From assembly GCA_038134485.1 (NCBI GenBank), contig JAYPVG010000001.1, positions 124,001 to 188,000 of the forward strand: a DNA stretch of 64,000 bases, written 5' to 3'. The position numbers and the translations under genes were made by a program. Within the stretch, counting starts at the first letter, position 1. Each line of letters starts with the position of its first letter. The stretch comes from NORP240 sp038134485. GTDB taxonomy: Bacteria > Pseudomonadota > Gammaproteobacteria > Pseudomonadales > Pseudohongiellaceae. The notes beneath the pieces were generated by a model. It was not told the DNA's origin, made no database searches, and worked only from the letters and a program-made list of their open reading frames with translations. Positions 61,872 to 64,000 of this stretch are shown here, one piece after another.

Positions 61872-62215
61872 ATCTTTTAATGGTCCACCTGATGAAGAGT
61901 CTCTCTCGAATCAGTTTATAGAAGAATGCATGCAGATGGGGAAAAAGATTGGTTTTTTGACGGAATCAGGGTAGCGGAAAAGAGAATCTTGCCCTCCGCG
62001 AGTGAGCTGGATTCCCGGAGGGCAAGATTGTTCAAGGAGCACACTGACCAGCATGGGAGATTCTGGGCGCCGAATACAGCACTGATTACAGCGGCGTATT
62101 TTGGTACTCAAAACCCTTATCTGGTGCAGTGATCGTAACCGTACCACTATATATAGTTAAATACAAGGCAAAGTTTGTTTTGAGGAATAGCCTGGATGAC
62201 GGTATATATCGCCGA
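61872..62215. other. 344-base intergenic region with one inverted repeat
   Basis: Between the M48 lipoprotein gene and the DUF3667 gene, both on the minus strand. The only structure I see is the perfect repeat at 61985-62029. No credible gene on either strand. Confidence 0.5.
61985..62029 (-). terminator. 13-bp perfect inverted repeat, possible terminator after the M48 gene
   Basis: AATCTTGCCCTCC (61985-61997) and GGAGGGCAAGATT (62017-62029) pair perfectly around a 19-base loop. Read on the minus strand the stem is followed by CTCTTTTCC, a weak T-rich tail. It may end the M48 gene transcript, but the long loop and poor T run leave this uncertain; a protein-binding repeat is possible. Confidence 0.5.
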
Positions 62216-63013
62216 TCAGTCAGGGGCTGTGCAGTCCGGCAGCCTGCCCTGGTTTCTGGCCGCAAGCCACAAGATTTCAGCCTCGGGGAGCAGGCGGTTC
62301 AAGTCCGCAATTCGGGTACTCGGGGAGGGGTGAGTGGATATAAACTCGGGAGGACGGGAGCCGCCGGCCGCTGCCATATTATTCCAGAGGTTGATGCTCT
62401 CCTGCGGATCGAACCCGGCTCTGGCCATTAGCATAATACCTATTTCGTCAGACTCGCTTTCCTGAGTGCGATTAAAAGGCAGAAAAAAACCCAGGCTGGT
62501 ACCAAAATCGATAAGCCTCAGAGTATTATCGGATACTCCAGCCTGTTGAGCGGCTGCAATCCCGATATTGCGAAGCGCAGTCTGGCTGGCCCGCTCATTG
62601 CTATGACGAGCGAGCACATGGCCTACTTCGTGCGCCATTACCGCTGCCAGCTGGTGTTGATTGGTCGCGACCTCAAACAAGCCCGTGAACACGCCCATTT
62701 TGCCGCCCGGCAAGGCAAAGGCATTCGCCTGTTCATCTTCGAATACAGTCACTTCCCAGTTATTGCTGCCTCTCTGCTCTGTTGTCAGTGCGTCTACAAT
62801 GTAGCCGGTGATGCATCTGGCGTAATTATTTTGTCGGGCATTACTGGCAACGGGAACTTCGGACTGAAGCTGCTGGTAGGTGGCAACGCCTTGCGTTGCC
62901 ATGTAGTCGTCTGAAAAAAGCACCATCTGGCGCCGTGATGTTGGCGAGCTGGTACAGGCACTCAACATCACCGTCAGGAAAACAACTCGAATTAATCGCC
63001 CTTGTGTGGACAT
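62216..63013 (-). CDS. M48 family metallopeptidase lipoprotein
   Basis: A 265-aa periplasmic lipoprotein protease (lipobox LSAC, Cys20). The zinc site HEVGH is at residues 128-132 (AAVMAHEVGHVLARHSNE), with the third ligand in ESESDEIG near residue 187. NAFALPGGKMGVFTGLFEV is the conserved segment before it. It resembles LoiP/YggG-type proteases that process or monitor outer-membrane proteins. Monocistronic by layout. Confidence 0.9.
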   Translation of the reverse strand: MSTQGRLIRVVFLTVMLSACTSSPTSRRQMVLFSDDYMATQGVATYQQLQSEVPVASNARQNNYARCITGYIVDALTTEQRGSNNWEVTVFEDEQANAFALPGGKMGVFTGLFEVATNQHQLAAVMAHEVGHVLARHSNERASQTALRNIGIAAAQQAGVSDNTLRLIDFGTSLGFFLPFNRTQESESDEIGIMLMARAGFDPQESINLWNNMAAAGGSRPPEFISTHPSPSTRIADLNRLLPEAEILWLAARNQGRLPDCTAPD

Positions 63014-63171
63014 TTCCTACTTGTCATCCGATTCAGTGGAGAACGGCGTTCTCTATGTTACGGGCATTTTCGGCAGCGTCAATCATCCATCGGGAGTGGT
63101 AAATAAAATGTCGAACAGGAGTGTGACTTCACTGAAACTGAAGCATTTCCATTGAGTCACTACTGCAGACC

Positions 63172-63678
63172 CTAAAAGCTACAGACCGATGGATCCAACT
63201 CTATCCGCATCTCGTTTCCAGTGCTGTTCATACCGATCTCATAACAACGCTCCGACAGGTCGCGTAACAGGCGACTCTGTAAACCACTGGTTCTGGTTAC
63301 CACGGGAGAACTCTGTATAACTTTCACCCGGGAGGTCTGCGGAGAGGTGTAGCTTTCATAGCGAGGCGCTGCTGTACTTCGCCCAAGAATCGATCCAAGC
63401 ACGAAACCACCCAGCAACGCCGCGCCATCCAGTCTCCGATGCCCGTAATGATTGCCAAAGGACAGGTTCCAGTAGGACCCGCCAGGTTGATAATAGCTTC
63501 GATAACGGGCTGGAGAACGGTATCGGTTGTAGCCGTGGCCTCTGAACCGGTAGTGTCCACCATAAAACCCGTAGTTGTAATATCGATCGTAACCGCGACC
63601 GAAGCGACCGTCCGCACTTGCAGCTGGTGCAAGGAACAAGATTCCCGCGATGACTGTGCCAAGAACGAGGTATTTCAT
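63172..63678 (-). CDS. Exported Gly/Tyr/Arg-rich protein
   Basis: A 168-aa protein with a signal peptide (MKYLVLGTVIAGILFLAPAASA). It has a low-complexity region rich in Gly, Tyr, Arg and His (FGRGYDRYYNYGFYGGHYRF) and a glycine-zipper-like helix (DGAALLGGFVLGSILGRS). A carboxyl-terminal domain ends RCYEIGMNSTGNEMRIELDPSVCSF, with two cysteines that may be bridged. Such proteins are common envelope proteins in gammaproteobacteria but no function is established. It has CCCCGGGGG-type bases upstream and no clear ribosome site visible beyond GGGGGAAAAG. Confidence 0.78.
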   Translation of the reverse strand: MKYLVLGTVIAGILFLAPAASADGRFGRGYDRYYNYGFYGGHYRFRGHGYNRYRSPARYRSYYQPGGSYWNLSFGNHYGHRRLDGAALLGGFVLGSILGRSTAAPRYESYTSPQTSRVKVIQSSPVVTRTSGLQSRLLRDLSERCYEIGMNSTGNEMRIELDPSVCSF

Positions 63679-63943
63679 GCTTTTCCCCCGGGGGTTCTTC
63701 TTAATCTGCTGGTAAAATCCATTTGTCCTTATTGCAGTTTACTGATACTTGCTGAACCTTGGCTGAACAGAATTCGCCAGAGTCAGACCTGATATTAAGT
63801 TTTAGCACGCGGTAGAATGCCACGCGTCAGATTTGACCTCGATTGAGAAACCGGTCTGGTAAAAATGGTACGAATCCGACATCAGGGGTCCTCGCACAGA
63901 GACAGCGAATGGGCCACGCCCTGTCGGTATAGACGGAGATAAT

Positions 63944-64000
63944 ATGGCAGCGAAAAACAAGCCAGCTCGTATTGTTGAAGAAATTATTCACGCTAAATCC
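63944..64000 (+). CDS. Amino terminus of an unidentified protein, cut by window edge
   Basis: ATG 63944 preceded by ACGGAGATAAT opens a frame of 19 codons to the window end (MAAKNKPARIVEEIIHAKS). The ribosome site and a lysine-rich start are good signs of a real gene. Too little is present to name it. Confidence 0.6.
   Translation, partial: MAAKNKPARIVEEIIHAKS

Overview
The window is chromosomal DNA of a gammaproteobacterium, probably a marine or otherwise aquatic oligotroph-like heterotroph. The strongest marker is the conserved block fau - 6S RNA - zapA - TIGR02449 gene (minus strand) facing pepP - ubiH - ubiI (plus strand), the classic gammaproteobacterial arrangement. An SOS-controlled imuAB cassette, gltBD and rlmI fit the same assignment. 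Base composition looks moderate, somewhat G+C-rich by eye. A run of ten Ns at 33875-33884 shows this is a draft or binned assembly. I see no tRNA, rRNA, CRISPR array, insertion sequence or prophage.

Layout. 1-1550: end of an imuA-imuB mutasome cassette with a near-perfect LexA box. 1560-3600: small membrane-protein gene, fau, an unlabelled 6S RNA and the two cell-division coiled-coil genes. 3860-8810: pepP, ubiH and a second ubiquinone hydroxylase, interrupted by two minus-strand genes (DUF1499 lipoprotein, MaoC hydratase). 8850-16200: exported methyltransferase, GDT1-type transporter, an envelope trio (beta-barrel, LolA-like protein, RND/MMPL pump), a small acidic protein and a second exported methyltransferase. 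16400-26997: ABC exporter, LysE exporter, rlmI, a small zinc-ribbon membrane protein, GNAT, NatAB-type ABC system, MHS-family symporter and an amidohydrolase. 27061-33118: gltD and gltB.

33789-39025 is a five-gene operon for a Tat-exported molybdenum hydroxylase ([2Fe-2S], Mo and FAD subunits) with a cytochrome b membrane subunit and an unrecognised small protein. It probably oxidises an N-heterocycle or aldehyde in the periplasm and feeds electrons to the quinone pool. 39240-46373 holds a PLP desulfhydrase/deaminase, a TolB-like lipoprotein, an M1-M28-PDZ peptidase fusion, a previously untracked 50-aa membrane protein and GlpQ. 46457-50280 has an SDR and a three-gene copper cluster (exported protein, multicopper oxidase, membrane cupredoxin). 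50497-57484 has an HNH protein, amidohydrolase, EamA transporter, a large exported alpha/beta hydrolase with a carboxymuconolactone-decarboxylase-like partner, and MadLM malonate transporter subunits.

57721-60158 encodes a PQQ alcohol dehydrogenase carrying the Asp-x-Asp signature of lanthanide-dependent enzymes, followed by its likely diheme cytochrome c acceptor. The right end holds envelope proteins (lipoprotein, DUF3667, M48 lipoprotein protease, glycine/tyrosine-rich exported protein) and the first 19 codons of another gene.

Together the window is rich in periplasmic redox enzymes (Mo, Cu, PQQ, heme c) and exported hydrolases, suggesting a cell that oxidises and degrades substrates outside the cytoplasm. 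The most rewarding items are the lanthanide-type PQQ enzyme, the periplasmic Mo-hydroxylase operon, the copper cluster, two exported SAM-methyltransferase-like paralogues, the fused peptidase, two very small membrane-protein genes and the 6S RNA.
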